A stretch of 64,000 nt of DNA from Yersinia intermedia (GTDB lineage Bacteria > Pseudomonadota > Gammaproteobacteria > Enterobacterales > Enterobacteriaceae): assembly GCF_900635455.1 (NCBI RefSeq), contig NZ_LR134116.1, positions 3,224,001-3,288,000 on the forward strand, in the 5' to 3' direction. Each line of letters starts with the position of its first letter. The stretch's first letter is position 1. Positions 8,748 through 17,737 of this stretch are shown one piece after another. Both the position numbers and the translations under genes were made by a program. The notes below the pieces were generated by a model. It searched no databases. It was not told where the DNA came from and saw only the letters and a list, made by a program, of their open reading frames with translations.

Positions 8748-9626
8748 ATGAGCGACGACCACTCACAAAACAACGATAGCCCCAGTCCCAAGAAAGGGTT
8801 CTTTACTCTTATCCTTAACCAGTTATTTCACGGTGAACCTAAAAACCGTGGTGATTTGGTAGAGCTGATCCGTGATTCTGAACAAAACGATCTGATCGAT
8901 CCCGATACCCGTGACATGCTGGAAGGCGTGATGGATATTGCCGAGCAGCGCGTGCGGGACATCATGATCCCCCGTTCTCAAATGGTCACATTAAAGCGTA
9001 ACCAAACGCTGGATGAGTGTTTGGATGTGATTATTGAATCTGCTCACTCCCGCTTTCCGGTGATTAGCGAAGATAAAGATCACATCGAAGGTATCCTGAT
9101 GGCCAAGGATTTGTTGCCGTTTATGCGCACCGACTCCGAGCCATTCAGTATTGATAAAGTGTTACGGACGGCGGTTGTAGTGCCAGAAAGTAAGCGTGTC
9201 GATCGGATGCTGAAGGAGTTTCGTTCCCAGCGCTACCACATGGCGATTGTCATTGATGAGTTTGGTGGCGTTTCAGGGCTGGTGACCATTGAAGATATTC
9301 TTGAGCTGATCGTTGGCGAAATAGAAGATGAGTATGACGATGAAGAAGACAGAGATGTCCGTCAACTCAGCAAGCATACCTATACCATTCGTGCGCTGAC
9401 GCAAATTGAAGATTTCAATGATGTGTTCAATACCCATTTCAGCGACGATGAGGTTGACACCATTGGCGGCTTGGTAATGCAGGCCTTTGGCCATTTACCT
9501 GCCAGGGGTGAAACCATTGAAATTGAAGGTTACTTATTTAAAGTTGCCATGGCGGATAGCCGACGTATCATTCAGGTTCACGTAAAAATCCCGGATGATG
9601 CTCCGCAACCCAAACTGGAAGAATAA
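8748..9626 (+). CDS. corC: CorC (YbeX), CBS-domain protein of the CorC/HlyC family
   Basis: CorC is a cytoplasmic protein with two CBS domains (about residues 65-190) and a C-terminal CorC_HlyC transporter-associated domain (about 205-280). It is associated with Mg/Co efflux and, with its neighbours, with ribosome-related stress phenotypes. Its 292 residues equal the E. coli length, and long identical stretches occur in [12 protein letters not shown] and [16 protein letters not shown]. The ATG at 8748 gives the E. coli-like [10 protein letters not shown] start, although only a weak RBS is seen. A tiny frame (ATG 8724, MSKLN) precedes it. lnt follows 7 bases after the stop. Confidence 0.95.
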   Translation: MSDDHSQNNDSPSPKKGFFTLILNQLFHGEPKNRGDLVELIRDSEQNDLIDPDTRDMLEGVMDIAEQRVRDIMIPRSQMVTLKRNQTLDECLDVIIESAHSRFPVISEDKDHIEGILMAKDLLPFMRTDSEPFSIDKVLRTAVVVPESKRVDRMLKEFRSQRYHMAIVIDEFGGVSGLVTIEDILELIVGEIEDEYDDEEDRDVRQLSKHTYTIRALTQIEDFNDVFNTHFSDDEVDTIGGLVMQAFGHLPARGETIEIEGYLFKVAMADSRRIIQVHVKIPDDAPQPKLEE

Positions 9627-9633
9627 ATCCTTG

Positions 9634-11181
9634 ATGCCTATTGCTTCATATCTTCAACGCCAGTGGGTTCGCGCCCTACTGGCGCTATTTTTTGGTGCCT
9701 GCGGTACGCTGGCCTATTCACCGTTTGATCACTGGCCCGCAGCCATTGTTTCACTGTTTGGCTTACTCAGTCTAACGCTGAACCGCAATACCCGGCAGGC
9801 CGCCTTTATTGGCTTTTGTTGGGGGATGGGGCTATTCGGTAGCGGTATCAACTGGGTCTATGTCAGTATTTCTGAGTTTGGCGGGATGCCAACGGCCATC
9901 AATATTTTCCTGGTGGTGTTACTGGCGGCCTATTTATCGCTCTACACCCTACTCTTTGCCGGTGTGTTAGCACGTCTCTGCCCACAAGCGACATGGTGGC
10001 GGCTAGCGATTGCCGCACCGGTGGTATGGCAACTGACGGAATTCCTGCGCGGCTGGGTATTGACCGGCTTCCCGTGGCTGCAATTTGGCTACAGCCAGAT
10101 TAATGGCCCGCTGCGTGGGATTGCCCCAATACTCGGTGTTGACGGCATCACCTTTGTACTAATGGCGATCAGTGGGCTACTGGTCTACGCCTGCTATCAG
10201 CGCCGGGTTACTGCGGCAATAGTGGCTATAGCGCTGTTATTATTACCATGGCCACTGCGCCAACTGCATTGGTTCACACCGGAGCCGGAACGCGCCGTCA
10301 ATATCGCCATGGTGCAAGGTAACATTGCTCAGTCTATGAAGTGGGACCCTAAAGTCCTGCTCTCTACTCTGCAAGTCTATCTGGATGAAACTCGCCCATT
10401 TATGGGCAAAGCACCGATTATCATCTGGCCAGAATCTGCCATTCCTGATATTGAAACCGATCAAACCGGCTTCCTGACGATGGTTGATGATCTGATGCGG
10501 GCCAATCACAGCAGCTTGATCACTGGGATTGTCGATGCCCAGCGCCGCCCTGAAGGTAAGGGGTATCATTTCTTTAATAGTGTCATCGTGTTAGGTGATA
10601 AAGAGCCGTATCAATATCCGAGCCAAAACCGTTACAGCAAACACCATCTGGTCCCATTTGGTGAGTTTGTACCGCTCGAATCCCTGCTGCGGCCGCTGGC
10701 ACCGCTCTTTGATTTACCCATGTCAACATTCAGCCGTGGCGGCTATGTTCAACCCTCGCTCAAGGTGGCTGGATATAACCTGACTGCGGCTATTTGTTAT
10801 GAAATCGTGTTAGGCCAGCAGGTACGGGATAATTTCAACCCTGATACCAATTTCTTGCTGACTGTCTCAAATGATGCCTGGTTTGGCCACTCGATTGGGC
10901 CGTGGCAGCATTTCCAGATGGCACGGATGCGCGCACTTGAATTGGGTCGCCCACTGCTACGCAGTACCAATAATGGTATCACTGCGGCGGTTGGCCCGAG
11001 TGGTGAAGTGCTCGCCCAGATCCCGCAATTTACCCAACAGGTGTTAGAGGTCAAAGTCACACCAACTACGGGAATCACCCCTTATGCCCGTATGGGTTCA
11101 TGGCCGATGTGGATTATCACGCTGGTACTTGGCGCCATCACGCTGTTCCACGCGATCCGTCGTCGTTCTGATAAAAAATAA
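9634..11181 (+). CDS. lnt: Apolipoprotein N-acyltransferase
   Basis: Lnt is an inner-membrane enzyme that transfers a third acyl chain from phospholipid to the N-terminal cysteine of lipoproteins, enabling Lol export. The N-terminal half has about six hydrophobic segments. The periplasmic nitrilase domain carries the catalytic Glu in [10 protein letters not shown], the Lys in [13 protein letters not shown] and the Cys in AAICYE. I chose ATG 9634 ([10 protein letters not shown], 515 residues) over the in-frame ATG at 9595, because the latter lies inside corC and the E. coli protein aligns from 9634. It is the last gene of the ybeZ operon. Confidence 0.95.
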   Translation: MPIASYLQRQWVRALLALFFGACGTLAYSPFDHWPAAIVSLFGLLSLTLNRNTRQAAFIGFCWGMGLFGSGINWVYVSISEFGGMPTAINIFLVVLLAAYLSLYTLLFAGVLARLCPQATWWRLAIAAPVVWQLTEFLRGWVLTGFPWLQFGYSQINGPLRGIAPILGVDGITFVLMAISGLLVYACYQRRVTAAIVAIALLLLPWPLRQLHWFTPEPERAVNIAMVQGNIAQSMKWDPKVLLSTLQVYLDETRPFMGKAPIIIWPESAIPDIETDQTGFLTMVDDLMRANHSSLITGIVDAQRRPEGKGYHFFNSVIVLGDKEPYQYPSQNRYSKHHLVPFGEFVPLESLLRPLAPLFDLPMSTFSRGGYVQPSLKVAGYNLTAAICYEIVLGQQVRDNFNPDTNFLLTVSNDAWFGHSIGPWQHFQMARMRALELGRPLLRSTNNGITAAVGPSGEVLAQIPQFTQQVLEVKVTPTTGITPYARMGSWPMWIITLVLGAITLFHAIRRRSDKK

Positions 11182-11230
11182 CGCAATATGTGGGCATGTT
11201 ATCTGCATGCCCATTAATCTTGAGAGCCTT

Positions 11231-11815
11231 ATGTCACTGAAGCCTGAATTTATCCTCACTAGCGAAGCACAACTCAGCGAGCACTACGCCGCCCCCTTTG
11301 AAACCGTGTTGAAGAAACAGATAGATCACATTGATGATTATGCTAAAAAACTCATCGCGGCTGCCCCCTTCGCCGTACTGGGTACCCTCGGTGCCAATGG
11401 GATCGACTGCTCCCCCAAAGGTGGGGAACCGGGTTTTATCCATGTACAGGACAGTAAAACGCTGATGCTACCAGACCGCCCTGGGAACAACCGCCTGGAT
11501 GGTATCCGCAACCTGCTGCATAACCCCGCTATCGGTATCTTGTTCCTGATCCCTAACTGGGACGAAGGTTTCCGGGTGAATGGTCGGGCGAAGATTTCGG
11601 TCGATCCTGAACTGTGTGAGCGCTTTAGCCAAAATGGCCACCCCGCCCGCAGTGTATTAGTGATCGACGTTGAGGAAGTGTTTATTCATTGCGGCCGCGC
11701 GATTACCTTTGCCAAGCTGTGGAATCCAGAAAAACACGCTGCAAAAGAGACCCTGCCGACAGCATTGGATGTGTTTAAGGCCCATCTGGCTATCAATAAC
11801 CAGCAATTAGGCTAA
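11231..11815 (+). CDS. Pyridoxamine 5'-phosphate oxidase-like FMN-binding protein
   Basis: This 194-residue protein belongs to the PNPOx-like split-barrel flavoproteins. Sequences such as FAVLGTLGANGIDCSPKGGEPGFI and PDRPGNNRLDGIRNLLHNPAIGILFLIP match the subgroup annotated as PPOX-class FMN-dependent enzyme (DR_2398 type). The substrate is unknown. The ATG at 11231 follows CTTGAGAGCC; longer in-frame starts would overlap lnt and are unlikely. It is inserted between lnt and gltI, where E. coli has no such gene. A 6-bp hairpin (11826-11843) without a T-run follows the stop. Confidence 0.8.
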   Translation: MSLKPEFILTSEAQLSEHYAAPFETVLKKQIDHIDDYAKKLIAAAPFAVLGTLGANGIDCSPKGGEPGFIHVQDSKTLMLPDRPGNNRLDGIRNLLHNPAIGILFLIPNWDEGFRVNGRAKISVDPELCERFSQNGHPARSVLVIDVEEVFIHCGRAITFAKLWNPEKHAAKETLPTALDVFKAHLAINNQQLG

Positions 11816-11923
11816 CGGGCAGTAAAGCCGCTGTTTGGCGGCTGATTAATGACCTCATATCCCCCACTTGTCTCCTATAATCCTCAATTTGCAGAGCAAT
11901 AATCCTTATCTCTTCGCCGCGAC

Positions 11924-11939
11924 TGGCACAGACCTTGCA
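11924..11939 (+). promoter_or_regulatory. Sigma-54 promoter of gltIJKL
   Basis: TGGCACAGACCTTGCA fits the -24/-12 consensus TGGCAC-N5-TTGCA exactly, with 10 bases between GG and GC. The predicted start near 11950 leaves a leader of about 420 bases. Nitrogen control of this uptake operon is known for E. coli (gltI/ybeJ). Confidence 0.65.
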
Positions 11940-12096
11940 TTATTTCTAACCATTATGTGTTAACTCTTGGGCAATACCCGCCAACCTTTTAGCCGTTGTC
12001 GGGGATTACCGCAACAAGTAGGGAACACAGGGTTTCAAATGCGGGATCACGATTATTTGTCCAATTGTTTGCACGCTCATTTATAGGGCATCCCCC

Positions 12097-12111
12097 GCAC
12101 CATTGAAGTGC
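12097..12111. promoter_or_regulatory. NtrC-like dyad in the gltI leader region
   Basis: GCAC-N7-GTGC (GCACCATTGAAGTGC) has the half-site spacing of NtrC enhancers. It lies downstream of the sigma-54 element, an unusual but tolerated place for an enhancer. Confidence 0.35.
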
Positions 12112-12329
12112 ATTGCTGTTTTATTGCCTCTATTTGGTGCGATTTGCGTCCCAAAAAACAAACATTTATTCATCATTTACATAACATTTGGCTATTTTTT
12201 AAAGATAATCTGATACAAGTAACAGCGAAAACCACGTATCAACCAACAAAACATCGGTGGTTGTACCGCTGAAACGAAACAAAACGATTTCTCGCCTGAC
12301 GAGATTTAGCAACAACGTACTTTTAGCAT

Positions 12330-12337
12330 CACAACAT
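12330..12337 (+). promoter_or_regulatory. GcvB-type target site in the gltI leader
   Basis: CACAACAT lies 34-41 bases upstream of the gltI start within a C/A-rich stretch. It is the sequence class bound by the GU-rich R1 region of the GcvB small RNA, which represses gltI in Salmonella and E. coli. Confidence 0.5.
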
Positions 12338-12370
12338 CAAGTAATAAAACAACAGCAAAGGAGTTGGACC

Positions 12371-13300
12371 ATGCATATGCGTAAATTGGCGTTAGCGCTA
12401 CTGTTAGCTGGGATGGCAAGTGGCGTAGCCCAAGCAGAAGAAGCGGCAGCACAACCCGCAGCGAAAGCTGAAGCCCAGGCTGATACTCTGAAAAAGATTA
12501 AAGACAGCGGCGTGATTGTGGTGGGTCACCGTGAGTCTTCCGTTCCCTTCTCTTATTATGATAATCAACAGAAAGTTGTGGGTTACGCACAAGATTATTC
12601 TAATCTGATCATCGATGCAGTTAAGAAAAAACTTAATGCACCAGACTTACAGGTCAAACTGATCCCAATCACCTCACAGAACCGTATTCCACTACTGCAA
12701 AACGGCACCTTTGACTTTGAATGTGGTTCCACCACCAATAATCTGGAGCGTCAGCAACAAGCCGCGTTCTCTAATACCATTTTTGTTGTCGGTACCCGCT
12801 TACTGACTAAAAAAGGGTCTGACGTTAAAGATTTCAAAGATTTGGCCGGTAAGGCAGTGGTTGTAACTTCAGGTACGACATCTGAAGTCCTGCTGAATAA
12901 ACTGAATGAAAAAGACAAAATGGATATGCGCATCATCAGCGCCAAAGACCACGGTGACTCTTTCCGCACCCTGGAAAGTGGCCGCGCAGTAGCCTTTATG
13001 ATGGATGATGCTTTGCTGGCCGGTGAGCGTGCAAAAGCCAAGAAACCAGACCAATGGGATATCGTCGGTAAGCCACAGTCTCAGGAAGCTTACGGCTGTA
13101 TGTTGCGCAAAAATGATCCGGCCTTTAAAGCCTTATTGGATGAAACCATTGCCAGCGCACAAACGTCTGGTGTGGCTGAAAAATCATTCGATCGCTGGTT
13201 CAAAAACCCAATTCCACCTAAAAATCTTAACCTGAATTTCTCATTGTCTGATGAAATGAAGGCGCTGTTCAAAGCACCTAACGATAAAGCATTGAACTAA
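12371..13300 (+). CDS. gltI: Glutamate/aspartate periplasmic binding protein
   Basis: GltI is the solute-binding protein of the GltIJKL ABC importer. The 309-residue precursor starts MHMRKLALALLLAGMASG and has a Sec signal peptide cleaved after AQA near residue 21. The SBP_bac_3 fold follows, with KIKDSGVIVVGHRESSVPFSY at the N-terminus and FECGSTTNN in the ligand region. The ATG at 12371 is preceded by AAAGGAG; a longer in-frame ATG at 12257 would place non-signal sequence ahead of the signal peptide. A 333-base gap with hairpins separates it from gltJ. Confidence 0.94.
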   Translation: MHMRKLALALLLAGMASGVAQAEEAAAQPAAKAEAQADTLKKIKDSGVIVVGHRESSVPFSYYDNQQKVVGYAQDYSNLIIDAVKKKLNAPDLQVKLIPITSQNRIPLLQNGTFDFECGSTTNNLERQQQAAFSNTIFVVGTRLLTKKGSDVKDFKDLAGKAVVVTSGTTSEVLLNKLNEKDKMDMRIISAKDHGDSFRTLESGRAVAFMMDDALLAGERAKAKKPDQWDIVGKPQSQEAYGCMLRKNDPAFKALLDETIASAQTSGVAEKSFDRWFKNPIPPKNLNLNFSLSDEMKALFKAPNDKALN

Positions 13301-13358
13301 CAATAATAATCAGGGCGGGCGTTGCCTGCCCGACTCGATTGATGATGGGCCGATAGGA

Positions 13359-13511
13359 AATACCCAATAGATTTCAGAGTGCAGGAAGGTGGCAAGCGCT
13401 GGCCCGTAGGGTGAGCCTCTGATGAGGTTCATAATCCTGATGAGCTTATACAAATAAGTGATTCAGGTGAACAAGGGCAGCCAACACATCTGCAATTTGA
13501 AAGATGCAGGG
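13359..13511 (+). repeat. YPAL-like palindromic repeat, copy 2, inside the glt operon
   Basis: Contains ATACCCAATAGATTTCAGAG, a divergent core CCTGATGAGCTTATACAAAT / AAGTGATTCAGGTG, and an end segment ACATCTGCAATTTGAAAGATG. It is longer and more diverged than the copies near nadD. It lies between gltI and gltJ. Confidence 0.5.
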
Positions 13512-13520
13512 TAAAGACAG

Positions 13521-13560
13521 GATGCGGGGTGGCCGTTCCCCACTCCGCATTTTTTTGTGA
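13521..13560 (+). terminator. Terminator-like hairpin between gltI and gltJ (SroC-like position)
   Basis: ATGCGGGGTGG and CCCCACTCCGCAT pair imperfectly and are followed by TTTTTTT. In E. coli and Salmonella the GcvB sponge RNA SroC is processed from this same gltI-gltJ gap. An equivalent RNA here is plausible but inferred from position and the terminator only. Confidence 0.5.
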
Positions 13561-13633
13561 GTCCTCGAAGGTCGCCACGCATTAAATCATCAGTCATCAG
13601 GGTGGCTTATCCATCCTTTTAAGGGAGTTTGTT

Positions 13634-14374
13634 ATGTCAATAGACTGGAACTGGGGCATCTTCTTGCAACCTGCCCCCTTCGGCAATACCACCTACCTCG
13701 GCTGGATCTGGTCCGGCTTTCAAGTCACCGTCGCGTTGTCACTGTGCGCCTGGGTGATCGCGTTCTTCGTCGGTTCACTGTTTGGTATTTTAAGAACCGT
13801 GCCCAATCGAATCCTCTCAGGGATAGGGACGTGCTACGTTGAGCTGTTTCGTAACGTCCCCTTGATTGTGCAATTCTTTACCTGGTATCTGGTGGTACCT
13901 GAACTGTTGCCAGTTGATATTGGCATGTGGTTTAAAAGTGAACTGGACCCAAACATACAGTTCTTTCTTTCATCGATGCTTTGCCTTGGCTTATTTACCG
14001 CAGCACGTGTTTGTGAACAAGTCCGTGCCGGGATTCAGTCACTGCCTAGAGGCCAGAAAGCAGCGGGTTTGGCTATGGGATTGACCCTGCCACAAACCTA
14101 TCGCTATGTGTTACTGCCCAATGCTTATCGGGTGATCATTCCCCCGATGACCTCAGAAATGCTCAACCTGGTAAAAAACTCCGCCATTGCTTCAACAATC
14201 GGATTGGTCGATATGGCCGCTCAAGCAGGTAAATTGCTGGATTATTCAGCTCACGCCTATGAGTCCTTCACCGCCATCACTCTTGGTTATGTACTGATCA
14301 ACGCCGTGATCATGCTGTTGATGCGATTAGTTGAGAAGAAAGTGCAGTTACCCGGCAATCTGGGGAGTAAATAA
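13634..14374 (+). CDS. gltJ: Glutamate/aspartate ABC permease GltJ
   Basis: GltJ is an inner-membrane permease subunit of the His/Glu/Gln family, 246 residues, with about five membrane helices. The EAA loop [27 protein letters not shown] (about 120-146) contacts the ATPase GltL. The ATG at 13634 has AAGGGAG upstream. It abuts gltK (stop and start share one base), so both permease subunits are translationally coupled. Confidence 0.95.
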   Translation: MSIDWNWGIFLQPAPFGNTTYLGWIWSGFQVTVALSLCAWVIAFFVGSLFGILRTVPNRILSGIGTCYVELFRNVPLIVQFFTWYLVVPELLPVDIGMWFKSELDPNIQFFLSSMLCLGLFTAARVCEQVRAGIQSLPRGQKAAGLAMGLTLPQTYRYVLLPNAYRVIIPPMTSEMLNLVKNSAIASTIGLVDMAAQAGKLLDYSAHAYESFTAITLGYVLINAVIMLLMRLVEKKVQLPGNLGSK

Positions 14375-15048
14375 TGTACGAATTTGATTGGAGTTCTATC
14401 GCCCCCAGCATGCCCTATCTGCTGCAAGGGTTAGTGGTCACCGCCAAGATAACCATTACCGCTATCGTATTTGGCATTATCTGGGGAACGGTGCTGGCAG
14501 TCATGCGCTTGTCACCGATTAAAGCCATCAGTTGGTTTGCAACTGCCTATGTCAACGTGTTCCGCTCTATCCCGTTGGTGATGGTGCTGTTGTGGTTTTA
14601 TTTGGTTGTCCCGAGCTTATTACAAAATGTGCTGGGCTTATCACCAAAAACTGATATTCGGTTAATCTCAGCCATGGTAGCCTTTTCGCTGTTTGAAGCG
14701 GCCTATTACTCAGAAATTATCCGCGCCGGGATCATGAGTATTTCCCGTGGGCAATCCTCTGCGGCGCTGGCATTGGGCATGACCCATGGGCAGTCAATGC
14801 GACTGGTTATTCTGCCTCAGGCTTTCCGCGCCATGGTGCCGCTGCTGTTAACTCAGGGGATCGTGTTATTTCAGGATACTTCACTGGTGTATGTGCTTAG
14901 CCTGGCCGATTTCTTCCGCACCGCCACCACCATTGGCGAGCGGGACGGTACTCAGGTCGAAATGGTGCTGTTTGCCGGTTTGGTTTATTTCGTTATCAGT
15001 ATTGCCGCGTCGATGCTGGTTAACTATTTGAAGAAAAGGACTGTTTGA
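14374..15048 (+). CDS. gltK: Glutamate/aspartate ABC permease GltK
   Basis: The second permease subunit, 224 residues, is homologous to GltJ, with an EAA loop [24 protein letters not shown]. It forms the membrane channel with GltJ. Its start overlaps the gltJ stop by one base (TAATG), and its stop TGA overlaps the ATG of gltL (TGATG). The length and order match E. coli. Confidence 0.95.
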   Translation: MYEFDWSSIAPSMPYLLQGLVVTAKITITAIVFGIIWGTVLAVMRLSPIKAISWFATAYVNVFRSIPLVMVLLWFYLVVPSLLQNVLGLSPKTDIRLISAMVAFSLFEAAYYSEIIRAGIMSISRGQSSAALALGMTHGQSMRLVILPQAFRAMVPLLLTQGIVLFQDTSLVYVLSLADFFRTATTIGERDGTQVEMVLFAGLVYFVISIAASMLVNYLKKRTV

Positions 15049-15773
15049 TGATTTCCCTGAAAAATGTTTCTAAGTGGTACGGCCACTTTCAGGTGCTGGC
15101 TGACTGCACCACCGAAGTTAAAAAAGGTGAGGTTGTGGTGGTCTGTGGTCCTTCAGGCTCAGGCAAATCAACCTTAATCAAAACCGTTAATGGGCTGGAA
15201 CCTATTCAAAAAGGCAGCATTACAGTTAATGGTATTGCTGTGAATGATAAAGGCACTAATCTGGCCCAACTGCGTTCCAAAGTGGGCATGGTATTCCAGC
15301 ATTTCGAGCTGTTCCCACACCTGTCTATCATTGAAAACCTGACGCTGGCGCAAATCAAAGTGCTCAAACGCGATAAAGCAGAAGCGCGTGAAAAGGGGTT
15401 GAAACTGTTAGATCGCGTGGGCCTTTCTACCCATGCAGATAAGTTTCCTTCTCAATTATCGGGTGGTCAGCAACAGCGCGTGGCCATTGCCCGTGCACTT
15501 TGTATGGACCCAATTGCCATGCTGTTTGATGAACCCACCTCCGCACTTGACCCGGAAATGATTAACGAAGTGTTGGACGTGATGGTCAAACTGGCATTGG
15601 AAGGGATGACCATGATGGTGGTTACCCACGAAATGGGCTTCGCCCGCAAAGTGGCTAACCGCGTTATTTTTATGGATGAAGGGAAAATTGTCGAAGACAG
15701 CAACAAAGATGATTTCTTTAACAATCCTAAGTCGGATCGCGCCAAAGACTTCCTGGCAAAAATCCTGCATTAA
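15048..15773 (+). CDS. gltL: Glutamate/aspartate ABC ATPase GltL
   Basis: The energising subunit of GltIJKL, 241 residues. It has Walker [10 protein letters not shown] near residue 35, the signature LSGGQQQR near 140 and Walker [13 protein letters not shown] near 160. The ATG at 15048 was chosen; a TTG three bases earlier is in frame, but the E. coli protein begins MITLKNV. The stop is followed by a GC-rich hairpin (CCTCCCC/GGGGAGG, 15782-15805) lacking a T-run. Confidence 0.96.
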   Translation: MISLKNVSKWYGHFQVLADCTTEVKKGEVVVVCGPSGSGKSTLIKTVNGLEPIQKGSITVNGIAVNDKGTNLAQLRSKVGMVFQHFELFPHLSIIENLTLAQIKVLKRDKAEAREKGLKLLDRVGLSTHADKFPSQLSGGQQQRVAIARALCMDPIAMLFDEPTSALDPEMINEVLDVMVKLALEGMTMMVVTHEMGFARKVANRVIFMDEGKIVEDSNKDDFFNNPKSDRAKDFLAKILH

Positions 15774-15904
15774 TCACACCACCTCCCCTGCGCCCGTAGG
15801 GGAGGAAATTTGCGTCTGTTCTCTTTTTACGCCCTGTGTGATTGCTTATCCGTTTTTTTGTGCGCATCCTCTGGTTAACACTGTGACTAACAAGAGGAAA
15901 AGTG

Positions 15905-16843
15905 ATGCCCCGCTCTATTATCATTGATTGCGATCCTGGCCATGACGATGCTATTGCGTTGATTCTGGCGTTGGCCTCCCCCGAACTCAACGTAGCAGCG
16001 GTTACCACCTGTGCCGGTAACCAAACTCCAGACAAAACCTTGCGTAATGCTCTGCGCATTCTGACACTACTCAAGCGTCAGGATATCCCGGTGGCCGGGG
16101 GTGCACTCAAACCATTACTGCGCGAATTAATTATTGCCGACAATGTTCACGGTGAAAGCGGATTAGATGGCCCCTCATTGCCGGATCCAGACTTTGCCCC
16201 GCAAGCAGATAATGCGGTGGAGCTAATGGCGAGAATATTACGTACCAGCCCTCATCCGGTGACCATTGTGGCCACTGGCCCATTGACTAACGTTGCCTTG
16301 CTGCTGGCCGGTCATGGTGCTCTGGCGGCCAAAATAGAGCGTATCGTCATCATGGGGGGAGCCGTGATGTTAGGAAACTGGACCGCCGCTGCTGAATTTA
16401 ATATTTATGTCGATCCTGAGGCCGCTGATCGGGTATTTAAATCAGGCATTCCAATCACCATGGCGGGGTTAGATGTGACCCATCAAGCACAGGTGATGGA
16501 TGAAGATATTGATCGCATTCGTCAGTTAAATAATCCGGTAGCCGACGTGGTCGCGGGCTTATTGGATTTCTTCATGCTGTATCACCGCCAGGAGCGCTGG
16601 GGTTTTCAAGGTGCCCCACTACATGATCCTTGCACCATTGCCTGGTTATTGGCCCCCGAGTTATTCACCAGCATTGAACGCTGGGTTGGCATCGAAACCC
16701 GAGGTGAATACACCCAAGGCATGACGGTGGTCGATTACTACCAGCTCACAGATAATGTGCCTAATGCAGAAGTCTTAATGGGCATCGATAGGAAAGGGTT
16801 TATTGATTTGCTGGTTGAACGGGTTGCCCGCTACAGCGAATAA
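15905..16843 (+). CDS. rihA: Pyrimidine-specific ribonucleoside hydrolase RihA
   Basis: RihA cleaves cytidine and uridine to ribose and base. The 312-residue protein carries the nucleoside-hydrolase Ca-binding motif DCDPGHDDA at its N-terminus. It is most similar to E. coli RihA (for example [12 protein letters not shown] and [12 protein letters not shown]) rather than RihB or RihC. I use ATG 15905 after AAGAGGAAAAGTG; a GTG at 15902 is in frame. It follows gltL as in E. coli, but the ybeQ-hscC island found between ybeL and rihA in E. coli is absent. Confidence 0.93.
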   Translation: MPRSIIIDCDPGHDDAIALILALASPELNVAAVTTCAGNQTPDKTLRNALRILTLLKRQDIPVAGGALKPLLRELIIADNVHGESGLDGPSLPDPDFAPQADNAVELMARILRTSPHPVTIVATGPLTNVALLLAGHGALAAKIERIVIMGGAVMLGNWTAAAEFNIYVDPEAADRVFKSGIPITMAGLDVTHQAQVMDEDIDRIRQLNNPVADVVAGLLDFFMLYHRQERWGFQGAPLHDPCTIAWLLAPELFTSIERWVGIETRGEYTQGMTVVDYYQLTDNVPNAEVLMGIDRKGFIDLLVERVARYSE

Positions 16844-16849
16844 TCGAAT

Positions 16850-16880
16850 GACACTCCGCCACTGCGGAGTGTCTCTTTTT
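16850..16880 (+). terminator. Terminator after rihA
   Basis: A perfect 10-bp stem GACACTCCGC/GCGGAGTGTC (16850-16859 with 16864-16873) and a CACT loop are followed by TCTTTTT. Confidence 0.9.
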
Positions 16881-16894
16881 AGCCCAAATTAACG

Positions 16895-17377
16895 TTAGGG
16901 CTGGAATGGCCGGCGATTAAATTGGTCATGTCCACACTTAGGGCAGAGCGGCAACACTTCAGGGGTATAGAAAGCCAGATGATAGTGGCATTTCTCACAC
17001 ACCAAATTCCCTAATCCAACCACCTCACCACTGTGATACACCCCATGGTGACTGACATCTTTAAACACCTCACGCCACTCTAGCTGTGTTTTGTCAGTGA
17101 TGTCCGCCAGCTCCTGCCACAAGCTCTCTTTAATCACCCGCATAAATACGCTGTCAGTGAATTCATCCTTACTCTCTTCATAACTACGGGCAAACTCCTC
17201 CAGATCGCGGCGCACCGCCTGAATGATTTGCTCAACCTCACTCCGGCTCAACTCTTCTACTGCGTCTAACCGCTGCTCGGCGCTTTCCACCAGCTTATCG
17301 ATATCACGTTCACCATTTTTCAAGCGTTCAGTCAGTGATGCCACCAACTCACGATAATATTGAGCTACCTTGTTCAT
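16895..17377 (-). CDS. ybeL: YbeL, zinc-ribbon protein (DUF1451 family)
   Basis: A 160-residue cytoplasmic protein. The N-terminal half is highly charged and probably coiled coil (LVASLTERLKNGERDIDKLVESAEQR). The C-terminus holds a zinc ribbon with paired cysteines, CEKCHYH and CPKCGHDQF. The function is unknown; the gene is a conserved neighbour of leuS. The ATG has GAGGAGAC just upstream. It is convergent with rihA and divergent from leuS. Confidence 0.93.
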   Translation of the reverse strand: MNKVAQYYRELVASLTERLKNGERDIDKLVESAEQRLDAVEELSRSEVEQIIQAVRRDLEEFARSYEESKDEFTDSVFMRVIKESLWQELADITDKTQLEWREVFKDVSHHGVYHSGEVVGLGNLVCEKCHYHLAFYTPEVLPLCPKCGHDQFNRRPFQP

Positions 17378-17737
17378 ACTGTCTCCTCGATCCGCGATTG
17401 TGATACAGCAAAGGTTGTTACAAAGAAAATAGTGATAAAGCTAATCTCTCGCCTGTTTGTGGTTGCCTCGTTCCTATTGTCTGCTGGTACTTACTCTGAT
17501 ATTAAAGCTAACGTTTATTATTTTAGTCGTAAATGACTGAAGTCACGTCATCGTAAGGTTGTTACTCCCCCACTTTGATGATTTCTGCCATTCACCGCGC
17601 AGAAAAACCCTTCTGCAGTATGCTGAGTGTTGTTGCGCCTGCCGCTTATCAGCTATGCTATGCGGATCTCTCTTTATGATATGAAACAGATGATGCTACA
17701 GGCGTAGCTGTTTTTCACTATAGGACCACTGGCCGCC
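17378..17737. other. ybeL-leuS divergent intergenic region
   Basis: 360 bases that must hold the promoters of ybeL and leuS. I see no open frame, repeat core or clear operator. No T-box-like leader is evident before leuS. Confidence 0.5.

Noticed and set aside
12257..12370. Longer gltI start at 12257
   Set aside because: It would put 38 polar residues ahead of a normal signal peptide; AAAGGAG lies before 12371.
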